Shown here piece by piece: positions 1 through 11,857 of a DNA stretch of 64,000 nt. The translations under genes and the position numbers were made by a program. The stretch lies in assembly GCA_011503125.2 (NCBI GenBank), contig WWBZ02000001.1:2356001-2420000 (forward strand). Direction: 5' to 3'. Positions within the stretch are counted from its first letter, which is position 1. Each line of letters starts with the position of its first letter. The stretch comes from Botryosphaeria dothidea (lineage: Eukaryota; Ascomycota; Dothideomycetes; Botryosphaeriales; Botryosphaeriaceae). A model generated the notes under the pieces. It ran no database searches and was not told the DNA's origin. It was given only the letters and a program-made list of their open reading frames with translations.

Positions 1-873
1 CGATTGGTCCTTCAGACGACAACATCGTCCATCACCATCTCGCCGTCTAAGACGGCGCTCGTCATCATCGACATGCAAAACTTCTTCCTGTCCGAGGCAT
101 TCGGACGCAATAAAGGCGCGGGTCACATGGCGTCGGAGAAGCTGCAGAAGTATGGGATTCCGGCGGCACGTAAGGCGGGAATCAGGGTGTGTTGGGTCAA
201 TTGGGGCCTGACTGAAGAAGAAGTAAAGACAATGCCGCCTGCGGTTAAGCGAGCATTCGGCTTCGAGGCAGTGTCCAAGGAGTCGGCGATTGCCGAGGAT
301 GAAGCGTTCGCGGAAAAAGCAAACGGCGTAGGCGTCGACAAGCATGGCGAGCTGCGCCACCAGGGCGGCCATGTTCTCTTGGAGAACGGCAAGAACGGGC
401 GCATCTACCGCGGGCTTGGCTCGGCTTGTGGCAATGTGGTTTTGGCCTCAGGCGAAACGGTTGATGCTGGGCAGCTCCTGATGCGCGACACGTGGAATGC
501 GGCCCTCTACCCGCCGCTCGACGCCGTGTTTGAAGAGGGCCGAAAGCTGGCGGCACTGCCGGACGTCTGGATCCACAAGAACAGGATGTCGGCGCTGTGG
601 GGCGGGTCGACGGAGCTGCAGGGGTTTTTGGACAGCGAAGGCATCCAGACGTTGCTTTTCGCAGGCGTGAACACAGATCAGTGCGTGGGCGGAACGCTGA
701 CGGACGCCTTCAGCAAGGGCTTCGACTGCGTGCTGCTGGGCGACGCCGCAGGCACGACCAGCCCGGGCTTCAGCCAGGAGTGCTTTGAGTTCAACGCGGC
801 GAAGACGTACGGCTTCTTGAGCACGACTGAGGCGCTCTTTCAGGCGGCAGAAGCCATGAGTCCGAACGAGTAG
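1..873 (+). CDS. Isochorismatase-fold cysteine hydrolase, 5' partial
   Basis: The reading frame is open from the left edge of the window and stops at 871-873 (TAG). No convincing ATG is seen at the start, so the N-terminus lies outside or just at the edge. About 290 residues are visible. The isochorismatase-like catalytic triad can be read: Asp in ALVIIDMQNFF (about residue 23 counting from base 4), Lys in VWIHKNRMSAL (about 192) and Cys in GVNTDQCVGGT (about 227). The family hydrolyses amides or enol ethers (nicotinamidase, N-carbamoylsarcosine amidase, isochorismatase and many uncharacterised fungal members). An insertion of about 80 residues between the Asp and Lys regions is typical of fungal members. 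No signal peptide is visible, so a cytosolic location is inferred. The substrate cannot be assigned from sequence. Confidence 0.85.
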   Translation, partial: RLVLQTTTSSITISPSKTALVIIDMQNFFLSEAFGRNKGAGHMASEKLQKYGIPAARKAGIRVCWVNWGLTEEEVKTMPPAVKRAFGFEAVSKESAIAEDEAFAEKANGVGVDKHGELRHQGGHVLLENGKNGRIYRGLGSACGNVVLASGETVDAGQLLMRDTWNAALYPPLDAVFEEGRKLAALPDVWIHKNRMSALWGGSTELQGFLDSEGIQTLLFAGVNTDQCVGGTLTDAFSKGFDCVLLGDAAGTTSPGFSQECFEFNAAKTYGFLSTTEALFQAAEAMSPNE

Positions 874-1233
874 CGCTGGGGTGATATGCAAGTAGACAGA
901 CAATGGCAAGACGCTCTGTTGTGTCAGGCTGGCGGACGCGTCTTTGTGCAGACGCTGCGTGCGGAGGGCAAAGCAAGACGCGGCGACGCGCTCGCAAGTG
1001 ATGGCGCGCTCAGCTTGCTCTGCATTGTCGCTGTTTCCGTTGATGTCTGCTCGGCGGTCGTGCTTGCCCGCGTCACGGCGACTGGCTGGCGTGAGTCGGC
1101 GCGTGAAACGCCAAGGCCGGGGCCAGAGCTGGGCTACCTTACACCTTGCAGCTCGCCTGTATCCCGGAGCCAAGCGCCATGCCATTCTCCGCTGCTCCCA
1201 CTTCACGACCTCTCGCCCGATGAACCGTTCCAG
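874..1233. other. Intergenic, upstream of pik1
   Basis: This 360-base stretch lies between the hydrolase stop and the pik1 start, and both genes point rightwards. It is GC-rich and holds no supportable gene. It should contain the hydrolase 3' UTR and the pik1 promoter. No clear TATA element was recognised. Confidence 0.5.
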
Positions 1234-4200
1234 ATGAGTTGGAACCTGTTGGAGCGCTTCATCGAGTCGGATCACTTCAACGAAGATCCGTCGCTCAGCG
1301 TCGCCTACCTGTCGTGTGTGCTCCCCGTCACTGTCCCCGTCCCCGACGCCCGCCATACGCCAGCTCCAGCTCCTTCGCCGCCGCTCCCCGCATTAAACTT
1401 TCTGTCCCTTCCACCCATTGCGTCCGGCCTGCTAACCCCCTCTGTCTTGCCAGTCGGTATGCGGATCACGTCGGCATTCACTATGTGCTCTGCTCGAAGC
1501 TGCGCCAATTCTCCTACGAGGACATCGAGTTCTTCCTGCCCCAGCTATGCCACCTCCTCATCAGCGTCGACAATGAGTCGATGGCCCTTGAGGAATTCAT
1601 CATAGATCTGTGCGAGGAATCGGTCAATGCCGCCCTGCTTGTGAGCTCGCCCGCCTCGCCTATCAAGAGAGAAGCTCACTGCTCACCGCGCGCCCCTGAC
1701 AGACTTTCTGGCTCTTCCAGACCTATCTCCACGACCTGGCCGGAAATCCCCAGTCAAACGCCTTCAAGACATGCCGCCGTCTATACAACAAGGTTCAGCG
1801 CATCGTCTTCGGTGCCTCTGACAACACCAATCGCGAGCGCATCAGGGGAAACGTCCTTCCCGTCACCGTCCTTTCGAGCCTTATACTCGCCACTGTTGCT
1901 GCCCCATTCTTGCCCCGCCATGCTGGTCCATTGGCTATTGCTCAGGCCCGCAAACCGCGCATGTCGACCGAGACCATAGCAGACACATCGCAAACTCAAA
2001 CTCAGAAGCTGGCCCGCAGCAACACCGTTGCCGGTGCCTCCCCTCGGTCCAGGAAGCCTAGGCCGCGGTCAGGCACCCCAGAGTCCGATGGTCCTGAAAC
2101 CCCCGTATCACCGACTCAGCGCACTAAGGTACCAGCACTTGAGATACAGCCTACGCCAGCGCGGCCAGCTGCAAAGCTACCACGCCCTGCCTCAACCGTT
2201 CAGCGCCCTTCGCTGCTCACCGCTACCAGCAAAGAAGCTCGCTTGAGCTCATCCTCCTTGCCCGATTTCCGCAGTTCGAGCGTATCCCCAATACCCACAC
2301 CTCCGGCAACAGCAGGCCTCTCACCGCGTCCGCCCGAGCTCACGCCACGCCGCGAACAGCGCCCTCCACGTCCATTAAGCCCAAGTGCCCTATCGAGGAC
2401 TCAAAAGATCCGTATCCTACGGTCAAATTACTTCCGCAGTGAGACGCAATTCTTGAGTGCTCTTGAGGATATTTCCAACAGACTAGTCATTGTGCCGAAA
2501 CCTGCACGCCTCAGTGCACTAAGGGCCGAGCTAGCACTTATTGCCCAGGACCTTCCAGCGGAGGTGGATATTCCCATCATCTGTCCGCCAACGCTAGAGG
2601 ATGGAGCTGCTGCGCACAGCAAGCACCATAGGATCGTGCGTCTCAATCCGGCCGAAGCGACCAGTCTCAACAGCGCTGAGCGCGTCCCGTACCTCCTGAT
2701 GGTTGAGGTGCTACGAGAAGACTTCGACTTCGATCCGGATACAGATGCCAACCAGACGTTGCTCACACGATTACTCGCGGAGAAAGGAACGAACAAGCGC
2801 AGGTTGTTTGACCTCTCGGATTCTTCCCGGCAGGTCATCATTCCAGACAAGCCTCCAGATCCTGGTGTTGATAGTGTTTTCGAACCGACCGAGGGTGATC
2901 TGGGAAGCAAGGACCTGCTCATAAAGGATCCTGCTGAAGAAGAGCTTGCTAATGGCATGGCCAAAACAGCATTGGCGGGCAATGGCTACAACAACGTTAG
3001 GATCAATCCGGCACGATCGTCAAGTGGTGCTCACACTATGTCTTCCGTGGGCACTGCATCAACACCCCGATCTTCCGACATGGAGACTAGTAGGACCAGC
3101 AGTCCAGTTCCGCGGAAAATGACACTCCCTATCTCCAGCCGGGCCCAAGGCCCCGATCAGCCGGATTTTTCTGCCCTGGCCACGCACATGCGCACTGCTG
3201 CTCAAATGCTTGCCCAATTGGAGGCCAGTGGATCGAAACGTCCGAAGACTGAAGTAGCCGCCATCAAGTCTAAAATCATAGCAAGCATGCAGAGCCTCGA
3301 GGAGCAGAGTTTCTACATGGATGAAACGCCTACGTTTGACAGCATCATGGCTGAGCCCAAGCCAACTGCACTGACAGCCGAACCCGAGGATCTTGACGAT
3401 GCGGCAGCTGATCCTAACGCAAGCAACAGTGCCGGAGCAGCAAGGATGGAAAACGACTCGAAGACTGGCGGTATCCAACGCAAAGGGGATCGTGATGATC
3501 CTAGTGCCGCCACATTTGGAGAGGAATGGACGGCCAAGAAAGAACGCATCAGGCGATCGTCTCCCTACGGCTGGATGAACAACTGGGATTTGATCAGTGT
3601 TATCGTAAAGACGGGAGCTGATCTTCGCCAAGAGGCATTTGCCTGCCAGCTGATTCAGGTATGCTGCAAGATTTGGCACGATGCTGAAGTGCCAGTATGG
3701 GTGAAACGCATGCGGATCCTGGTAACTGGCGAATCATCGGGTTTGATTGAGACCATTACCAATGGCGTGTCACTGCACTCTCTCAAGCGCAGCCTCACTC
3801 TCGCTAGTATTGCGGCAGGGGCCAACCCCCGCAAACGCATTGCCACGTTGCGCGACCACTTTGTGCAGACGTTTGGCGATCCTGACAGTGAGGCTCATGT
3901 TGCGGCTGTTGACGCATTTGCCCGCTCGCTAGCAGCATACAGCATCATTTGCTACGTGCTGCAGCTCAAGGACCGGCACAATGGGAACATCCTCATTGAC
4001 AACCAAGGTCATATCATCCACATTGATTTCGGGTTCATGTTATCTAACAGCCCGGGAAGCATGGGCTTCGAAGCTGCGCCTTTCAAGTTGACACAAGAAT
4101 ATGTTGACGTACTGGGAGGTGTAGGGAGCCATGGTTTCAATACTTTCAAGAGTCTGTGCAAACAGTCATTTCAGGCGCTTCGGAAGGATGCTGAAAGGAT

Positions 4201-4464
4201 CGTTATGCTTGTCGAGATGATGGGGAAGTCAAGTCAAATGCCATGCTTTGCAGCAGGTGTACAGCAGGCTGTGTCAGCTCTGCGTTCAAGATTCATGCTC
4301 CAATTGAGCAAAGAAGAGGCAGAGTACTTTGTGGAGGATCTTATTGGAAAGAGTGTTGGGAGCTACTACACGAGGCTGTGAGTACTCGAATGTTTGTGTG
4401 AGAGGCTTCGCTAACATTGCACAGATATGACACCTTCCAGTACCGTACGCAGGGCATTTACTGA
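1234..4464 (+). CDS. pik1: Phosphatidylinositol 4-kinase Pik1 (PI4K beta type)
   Basis: Four exons: 1234..1313, 1454..1640, 1703..4377 and 4425..4464, giving 993 aa. Splices use GTGTGT, GTGAGC and GTGAGT donors, and the last intron has a CTAAC branch point. Residues 1-150 (MSWNLLERFIESDHFNEDPS onward) form the lipid-kinase-unique helical region. A long Ser/Pro-rich disordered middle follows. The catalytic domain fills roughly the last 300 residues: ATP-binding Lys in VIVKTGADLRQE (about 725), catalytic loop DRHNGN (about 846) and HIDFGF (Asp about 864). The final 40-nt exon adds YDTFQYRTQGIY, the conserved C-terminus; reading through would stop twelve residues early. The enzyme makes PI4P at the Golgi and nucleus for secretion and is essential in yeast. 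I infer Golgi localisation. Identity is firm; the exon 1 start is well supported by conservation of its sequence. Confidence 0.93.
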
Positions 4465-7400
4465 TGTTGAAATACCCGACTGTCGAATCAAGTCTATCCG
4501 AGAACATCGGACTTCATAGCAAGGAGAAAGAGCATTGCGACGGCGTTCTTCCCGTTTGTAATACCACCTAATCTGTGAATTAAAGGAGAGTCTCTTCAAG
4601 CTCGCCGCTTGTCTGGCAAAGGCGCAAAAACCTTGTTTGGTGTCTCGATATGTCTGTTACATAAGCTCGAGCATGCTTTCAACACTACGAAAATGGTTGA
4701 AAAGCACTCCTACTCGGGGTTGCGTGATGACACGCATCCTTGCCTAACGCTCGCAATGGCTTCAGCAGGAAGAAGCAATGTTTGCACACGGGTTTGATCT
4801 ATCAAGGCCAGCTGTGTGATGCAGATGCTCGCCGGGATTCTCTTCATCCGCTGCGTATTTGCAAAACCATGTTTTCCTTGCATATTCGTGCGTGCTACAG
4901 AGACCTTTTTTTTCGCATTGTTCCTGCACTTTGCCAAGATCATTGGCGGGGCGTCTCACCTGACTGATCTGTGGATCCATTACAGTTTCCTCTATATCTG
5001 GAACCACGTATATGCAGAGTTTGCACGGAGCCGAGATCCACTTGCACGTTTTGTTGATATTCCCTTACCACGTCATTTTCTATGCGACCAAAATATATCG
5101 TGAAGACCCACTTCCGGGCGGGGAGGTCGGAAAAGAAAGGTCTGTTACGCTATCATACTGGCAGTTTACTGAGAGGATGGATCATCCTCTAGGCGCCGGC
5201 TCGACGTGCCGGTAGTCGACCGCTGTCTGAGAGTATGCAGCTGCCGTTCTTTTTCTCTCTTATAAAGAAAGTTAATTTAAGGCCTATGATGTTCAGCATG
5301 CGTTCGGCATCCTTCGCGCATGTTTCTAGTAGCGGAAATTTTGTTCAGGATATTCTGACTTTGCGAACACATCTTGACTGCGTTCACTTGGAATGAAACA
5401 CAATGCTGGCATCATTCTTTCTTTAGCAATGAGTGGATATCAAAAATGTTCATCACGATCTGTCATCCTTCTGTAGTTTTGTCTTTACTCCTATGGTGGC
5501 CTACAAAACAAGCGGGAATAAGTCTCTCTCCTTTAGAGTAATCATCAAAAGACGCATGAGTTACGACCCTTCCGAGTTCCAATGCGCCCCTCGTAGCACT
5601 CCATTATCCAGTAATGTTCCGGGAATAGGGATGGAACAGAGCAGAGCCATAGTGGAGTTGTCAGGTAGCAACATGGTATCGAGCCATCACCGAAATAGCA
5701 ATACTGCCATTCGTCCACGCGCGGATTACAATTCAGCAAAGCGGACTGCTACTCAGCATTCTCGAGTGACGATCACGAATCTCTAGTCTTTCCAAACATT
5801 GTTTTGTCGGTGAGGCGTCACGTTTGGCCAATGATACAAGATTTGGAAAAGCCGAGTAATCAATTCCTCCAACACCTGTAGCTCCTCGAGAAAAGACTCG
5901 CAAAACAAAAACACAGCGGCAACAATCTTCGATTTGATGGTATCGATGTCGTCGCGAACCTGCGACTTCCCTCGGACTTCGCGGCTACTGTGACGACGGC
6001 TCTGCGCCGACATGCATGCGGCCGTTCGGAGCGCACACCGGATTTTGCTTTATTCGGGTGCGCTATGGCAGGCGACACAGGCGATCCCCGCACAATGCGT
6101 TATGCCGTCCAAATCTTGTGCTCGACCGACCCTGCCACGTCCGGCCGGCCGGGTCTCTGATCGCACCGGTGGTGAGATGGGAGAATGCGTGGCTTGCGTT
6201 GCCCGTCCGTCGTGCCCCCTGCCTGTTTTTTTGTTTTTTGTGTGACTGACCGGGGAGTTGCAGGGCAGGAGGCTGGGTCGAAGACCATGGCACAATGTCC
6301 TCCAGTGCCCGTTTTCGCACCCTGTTCCCCTGTTCTGTTGCACAGCATGTAACGTTTCCTTTCCAACACCGAACGGTTACGTATCGTACCGTATGGAACA
6401 TGTTTTGTATGGTATGCAAATGCATGTGGACGTGCAAGACTCCCATGCTGCTGACAAGCGGGATCCTGCATTCACAATAGGTGCCACGGCACGCACTGTC
6501 GGTTCGCCGGCTCAAAGATTCCGCCTGACTCGGACACCGGCATATAGAGCTGAGGCAGAGGAAATGCACGCGGACTCTTTTCAACATGGCTTCTGACAAC
6601 AGAAGAAAAAAAAAACCCCCTCCCGTCCTGCTCCCCGCATATCCATTGAATTTACACGAGACCAAATGAGCGAGAAAAAGACAAGGTAATTATTTAGCGG
6701 GCAGGCAATGCAGCTAGTTCGGGAAGTGCTCCTCCGCCGTTGTCGTAAGGCTGGCTGCCTCGGACCAGCTTGCGCGGTGTTGTCTAAAAAGGCAGCGCCG
6801 ACTGGGTGCGTGCGATACACGGAGATGATGCGTCAGGCCGTCGTGTGTCCCCTTGGTGTGACCGAGCGCCACTTTGTCCCCCCGGTCCATCTTGGTAGAC
6901 TACCAATCTTCCTGCCTCAAAATCGGAGGCGCACACGAAGGAATGGACGAGCGTGATCGGCGCCCCGGTCCGCTCCGGCATGTTTGAGATAGGTTTGCGC
7001 AATTTGAAAGGCGGTGGTGTGGGGAAGCATCTGGGTTTTCCTGATTAACGAGCGCGACACGACCGGGGCAGATCTCAGGTGTAGAGTACTAGCGTCCGGG
7101 GCACACCATTGGGTGCTCTAGACAGCAATCCAGATACGACTCCGTGGTGAAGCTGACGCTAAATTAATCTTGTCGGTGTGGAACTGACGTGTCGTTGTTA
7201 GGATTCGGGACGATGTGGTGATTGAGGTTTGCCTCGTGCGCTGTTTGAGGCTGCCACACTTCCGTATTGCAGAGAATTTCCAAAATCTTTTGCTAGTCAA
7301 TACACCATCGATGGAAAGTTGGACAAGGTTAATTCCACAGGTCAAATATGCAAGGGCAACAGCCATGACCTGTGGAAGGTGAGCTCCTCGATAGTCCATG

Positions 7401-8956
7401 ATCTAGGTTCTGGAGCGTGACAAAGCTACGTGTGCTGTTATGACCAAAGAACCACTAGCACTGTTCACTGGAAATTGGTCAAGAGGCACCTCGGGCTCGC
7501 CCTTTTCTAAGCGCATCTCTCCTTCGAACTCCATGCTCAGATCTAGTATAACAACAAAAGAAAGCAAGGACCAAGGCCGAGGCAAACCACACCGGAAAGT
7601 CCCGTTCCTTACACTGCTTCACTTCATCGCCCTGTCACCGCCTTTATCCGTGATTACATGCCAAAGTCGTGACGATATCGTAATGATCTGAAACATCTCC
7701 ACTCTGCCCTCATCGCCACTTCGCTAAATATTTAGCAAGCTGCTGTCACCCCTGATCCTTCGAGTCCCGCAGCAGCGTCTAAGGCAAAACACCATGGCAC
7801 ACCGAAACCGCTAGCGTCGGAGGCACCAGGGTGGGTCGACCATTAGCTGCGTCTCTAGAGCATGTTGACACACATAAACGAGACAGATGGCGGGCTTACG
7901 CGATATGAGAAGAACCGGATCTGGTGAAGATACCCGACATTCCACGACTCAGGCAGCTTTCAGCATCATAGAGGCGGATGCACCGGCTCTCCCTTTGCAT
8001 CTCGAAGCGAAGACCATCCGGGCACCGCAGACATGAGGGCATCGTGGCTCGTCGAGGAGCCGGAAGGCCCTCCGGCGGGTGATCGGTGTCTGCATCCGCT
8101 GTAAAGGGATATACCGAGGAATCCTGCTCATCTCAGCCGTGCCCGTCTGCCAACGCTATACGCCTTGCTTCTCGGCCCATCCGGATTGTTGAGCGGGGTT
8201 GAGCTCATGAGAAACAAATGGCTTCGCGTCCCGGCGTGCTGGGACATTGTCTGCGGACGGGTGAGCTGCATCACAACCTGTGATTGCACAGATAGGAGGC
8301 CATGCAGAGAATGGATCTAATGTGGGTCAGGCTCTTGTGGGCATCTGCTTCGCGCATGTAGCGTACGTACACGCATCTGCAGCAGAGCAGATCCCTTGGA
8401 AGATTTCGGGATTGCTGTACGCCGGCATCGGTGGGAAGGGCGTATGAGGCAGAGACGGCAAGAACGTTGAAGAAGCCGGTACCGCTGTTACAGAGTAAGT
8501 CTAGGCCCGTCCGAAATCATGAGAGGGCTAGACGTAAAACGCACGGTAACCTTGGTGTAGTGAACTGGAAGAAAATCATTCGGGATCGCTCGGATGAGTC
8601 GGTTGAAATAAGTCGACTTGGCTTCGAGGGGGTATGATGAGGTGTCTTCTAAAGCATGGCGTGAAGACAAGACACTCTAGTGATGGAAGTCCTCTAGTCT
8701 TTGATTCACAAATCGACATCTCAATGTCTCATCCGCTATTGTATGGTTCCAGATGCATCACTTTCACTGCCTAAAACGCCTACAGAATATTTTCATTGGT
8801 ACTGGTCTTTACGCTTTAATCTTTCCCAATTGGCACATGATCTATCGTAACTTTTATCACTATGTTCCAGCATTCGTTTCCTTCATGATGCTTTCCAGTG
8901 TTGGCATCCTGTTCATCCGTAATAAAACGCCGTGGTGTGTGTGAATTACTCATTCC
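4465..8956. other. 4.5-kb region with no supportable gene
   Basis: Both strands carry only short unrelated reading frames with no recognisable domain, no conserved-looking splice chain, and no tRNA B-box or 5S-like sequence that I could find. Small structures seen are a GAGGATG/CATCCTC inverted repeat near 5174-5190, a GC-rich hairpin just after it (5192-5216), an A-rich run at 6604-6616, and the perfect palindrome GCTAAATATTTAGC at 7733-7746. The region lies between the 3' ends of pik1 (rightward) and pro3 (leftward). A long non-coding RNA, or a fast-evolving gene with many introns, cannot be excluded. Confidence 0.5.
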
Positions 8957-9956
8957 TTAATGGCGAGTTCCATTAACGTTCTTAACGCCCTGTCCCAACT
9001 GGCTGGCTACAACGGTAGCCTCCCGGACGGCGCGAGCAACATGGCCCCTCACGGCACCCTCCTCCAAAGTCAGAAGACCACCAATGGTGCAACCGCCAGG
9101 AGTCGAAACCATATCCTTCAGAATGGAAGGGTGCCTGTTCTCCTCCAGCACCAAGCCCGTTGTTCCCTTCATCATCTGCGCCGCCATCAGTTGGGCCTCC
9201 TTCCTCGGGATACCCATGGCAACACCTCCGTCCGCCAGACCCTCGAGTATCAGCGCCACAAACGCAGGACCGGAGCCGCACAGCGAAGTTGAAGCATCCA
9301 TAAGGTGGGGCGGCAGCTGGACGACCTTGCCCACGCGGTTGAAGATCCAGGTCACCAGGTTCGTCTGGTCCTTGGACAGCGGCGGCGTCGGCTGCGAGAT
9401 GACAGTCATGCTCTGCCTGACGAGGGCGGCGGTGTTGGGCATGACGCGCACAACGCGGCAGGGGTTCTGGGGCAGGCCGTCGGGGTAGAGGGTCTGCTCG
9501 ATCTGCTCGACGCTGATGCCGGCCAGGATGGACATGATGAGCTTGCCCTCGAGCGCCTCGCGGATGCCCGGTGCGCCCAGAACTTCCTGCAGCATGTACG
9601 GCTTGCACGCCAGCAGCACCACGTCGGCCGCCTTGGCGCCCGCCAGGTTGTCGTTGACGTAGATCTCGAGCGGCTTGTTGTACTTGCCCAGCACCGAGCG
9701 GATCGCGTCGGGTGCGCCCTCCCAGGCGTCACAGGCGACGAACTTGGTCGGCAGACGCGGTGGGACGGCTTCGTCGGCGGTCGAGGGTCCGGAGGGGTCG
9801 TTGAGCGCGGCCATGACGCCGCCGAGGATGGCGTTGCCCATGACACCTACCGGTGACTGTTAGCTTTGGCGGAACACAGAAAGGTGAGTCTGGAGAGCTT
9901 CTGAGCGAAGACTTACCGCAGCCCAGGACGGTGAGAGTGAGTCCGTTGTCTGCCAT
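8957..9956 (-). CDS. pro3: Pyrroline-5-carboxylate reductase (proline biosynthesis)
   Basis: Two exons on the minus strand: 9956..9917 (40 nt, 13 residues plus one base) and 9846..8957, with a 70-bp intron starting GTAAGT. The product is 309 aa. It catalyses NAD(P)H-dependent reduction of 1-pyrroline-5-carboxylate to L-proline, the last step of proline synthesis. The N-terminal Rossmann motif VLGCGVMGNAILGG is split by the intron and is complete only after splicing. The C-terminal dimerisation domain carries the family signature SLCGSGPAFVALILEGLADG and STPGGCTIGGL. Length is close to yeast Pro3 (286 aa), with modest inserts after the first strand. It is probably cytosolic, since no targeting sequence is visible. 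Confidence 0.95.
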
Positions 9957-11003
9957 GATTTGCTGTATGGGGTATCTCTGGTGTTCAATGGGTCGGCGAT
10001 GTGGGTAGGTGGGTGGGGGATATTTTGTAGCGTGGGGAAGCTCCGAAAGCGCAGCGGCAGGTGTTGTGAAATTGTTTGGCGGGGCCGATGCAAGCCGCCG
10101 CCGAGCAGCCACGAGGACAGCCTCACCCCGCCGGTTCCTTGCAACTCCCCCGCTGTCAACCTGTCATTCGTCTTGCCTGCATGCCTATTCGTCACCAGAG
10201 TGCTGTCGGCTCATCAACCTGCCCATCGGATTGCCTTTTCAGGTCATCTGTCTCCACGACTTCAACCTTCTGATGTGGGAACTGAGAGCGAGAAGAATGT
10301 CAGGCCCTCCTAATCTCTCGGGGTGTTTAATAGCGTAAGGTTCTTCGCGAATACTCCGAAGCATTCGCGAGTGCTGGTAGATTCCGTGCCGAGTTTCGTT
10401 TGGAATGTCCACAAGAGTGCGGCTTCGCGAGTTTCAATACTCTGGCATCGCGTTTCTGGCTCGGCTCCTCCCAATACCCCATCAATGTCCGCTCTGCTAT
10501 AGCATGGTTGTTGCCGGACTATCACTTCCTGATTGGTTAGTCAGGCGCCCCTTCGAATTTCCCTTCTGTTTTCCCCAGTGCCCCTTTTGGGATGATGATT
10601 GCTATTTTTGATCCCGTCCGATACGGAGTGGTATGTGCGCGGTCTAGGTCGCACCACCTCCAAACGCGCGCTTCGGCGGAATGGCCAGAAAAAAATGCCT
10701 GTCCAGCGAATGGAGCGGGTCTGGCCATCGCTGGGACACCTGATCTGGGGTTATACTTTTTGGTGCTACACACGGCATTGGAGCCTATATTTGGTCCGAA
10801 ATTTGGTCTGTTATAAGACTGAAGCCACACCCCAGCCGTCAATGGTAGGAAAACAAGCTACGACCTCGAGACGAATCGTGTTTCCTGTCATTCAGCAACG
10901 TTCTTTTGAGGTTCCTACTCCGGTCGCTTCGCGAAGTCTCTCGTTCAACATCGTTCAACATCGTTCAACATTCCTTAATTTCCACATCAACGCAAAACAA
11001 AAC
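9957..11003. other. Divergent intergenic region, pro3 / secreted protein
   Basis: About 1.05 kb between two divergent genes with no supportable gene of its own. It holds four copies of TTCGCGA (10344, 10364, 10424, 10928; the last inside the palindrome CTTCGCGAAG at 10927-10936) and three perfect tandem copies of the 10-mer TCGTTCAACA (10941-10970), just upstream of the secreted-protein start. The frame of the downstream gene is open far upstream by chance, but the ATG at 11004 is chosen because a signal peptide begins there. Confidence 0.6.
10941..10970 (+). repeat. Three tandem copies of a 10-bp unit
   Basis: The unit TCGTTCAACA occurs three times in direct succession with no mismatches, ending 33 bases before the start codon of the small secreted protein. 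It probably lies in the 5' leader or core promoter. Confidence 0.9.
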
Positions 11004-11531
11004 ATGAGATCCTCACTTTTCAACTTCGCGGTTTTCTCCGCCGTCTTCCTCAGCAACTTCTGTCAAGCCGCACCTACAGGCAGAATCTCCGACAGCTTTA
11101 CAAATTCATTCCAACAAATCGAGGAGCGCGTTCCATACAGTCCCAAGACCAAACTCTTCATCGCCAAAACCGACGTCTCCGATGTCTCCAGCAAAGCTGC
11201 GACCGAGACCGACGACGATAGCGAAATCTCAGTTTTCGAAATAAGGGACACCAGCGGCACGACAGATGAAATCAAGCGCATACTCCTTCCCAAGGGCCTT
11301 TTGGATAGGACGGCGGCGGAGGACTATTCCGATTCCTCGAGCAAAGCTACTGGTGGAAATGAGCAGGTGCAGGGGAGGCTTGGAGAGTGCGGAATCGACA
11401 AGGTGGGCAGGAATTACTGCCGGACTTCGGATGGATGGTACGAGTTCAGGTGTGAGACGGGAGAGATGATGTACTTCCGCCAAATGCCGTACGCCGACGA
11501 GGAGGTGTGCTCGGACGGAAGCATAGCATGA
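11004..11531 (+). CDS. Small secreted protein, cysteine-containing, unknown function
   Basis: A single exon of 175 aa. The first 22 residues (MRSSLFNFAVFSAVFLSNFC) form a classic signal peptide with a likely cleavage near QAAP. The mature part begins with a polar, Ser/Thr/Asp-rich segment of about 100 residues and has its cysteines only at the C-terminal end (LGECGIDK, NYCRTSDGW, EFRCETGE, EEVCSDG), consistent with one small fold held by two disulphides. No catalytic motif is recognised. Size, secretion signal and terminal cysteines make it a candidate extracellular effector-like or cell-wall protein, but this is inference. The upstream region carries repeated TTCGCGA motifs and a triple 10-bp repeat. 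The promoter is shared divergently with pro3. Confidence 0.75.
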   Translation: MRSSLFNFAVFSAVFLSNFCQAAPTGRISDSFTNSFQQIEERVPYSPKTKLFIAKTDVSDVSSKAATETDDDSEISVFEIRDTSGTTDEIKRILLPKGLLDRTAAEDYSDSSSKATGGNEQVQGRLGECGIDKVGRNYCRTSDGWYEFRCETGEMMYFRQMPYADEEVCSDGSIA

Positions 11532-11857
11532 TCGCCGGGTAGTTGTTTGGTCTTTTTCTTTGCAGATACCCTAATGGTTAATGAGTGGGCACGAAGAGGC
11601 TGCTACATTAATTTATAATATAATGTAGAATCAGTTTGTCAGTTTAGCCATAAAAAAATCAGTTTCATGCCCGAGACATCTTTGAACAGACGATTGGCTT
11701 CTGGTGTTGATCTGCGACCGACAGCGAGCGGGAAGCATGCGCCACGCACCGCCACGAGCGGCGGGCGGCATCGAGCTTCGCGCGTCCATTACGGCGCTCC
11801 TCCGCCGCTTCGCAACGCCTTTGCATGCCCAACGCGACTTTTCGCCAACCAAGCACC
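11532..11857. other. Intergenic with AT-rich 3' end signal
   Basis: This 326-base interval holds the 3' UTR of the secreted-protein gene, including an AT-rich tract near 11608-11630 (ATTTATAATATAATG) suited to polyadenylation, and the GC-rich promoter of ctk3. No gene is seen. Confidence 0.5.

Noticed and set aside
448..1356. 302-codon open frame on the minus strand across the hydrolase gene
   Set aside because: It is antisense to a gene with an intact catalytic triad, has no recognisable domain, and reflects GC-rich codon bias.
10599..11003. In-frame extension of the small secreted protein to 10599
   Set aside because: A clear signal peptide starts at the ATG at 11004, and the upstream part contains promoter-like repeats.
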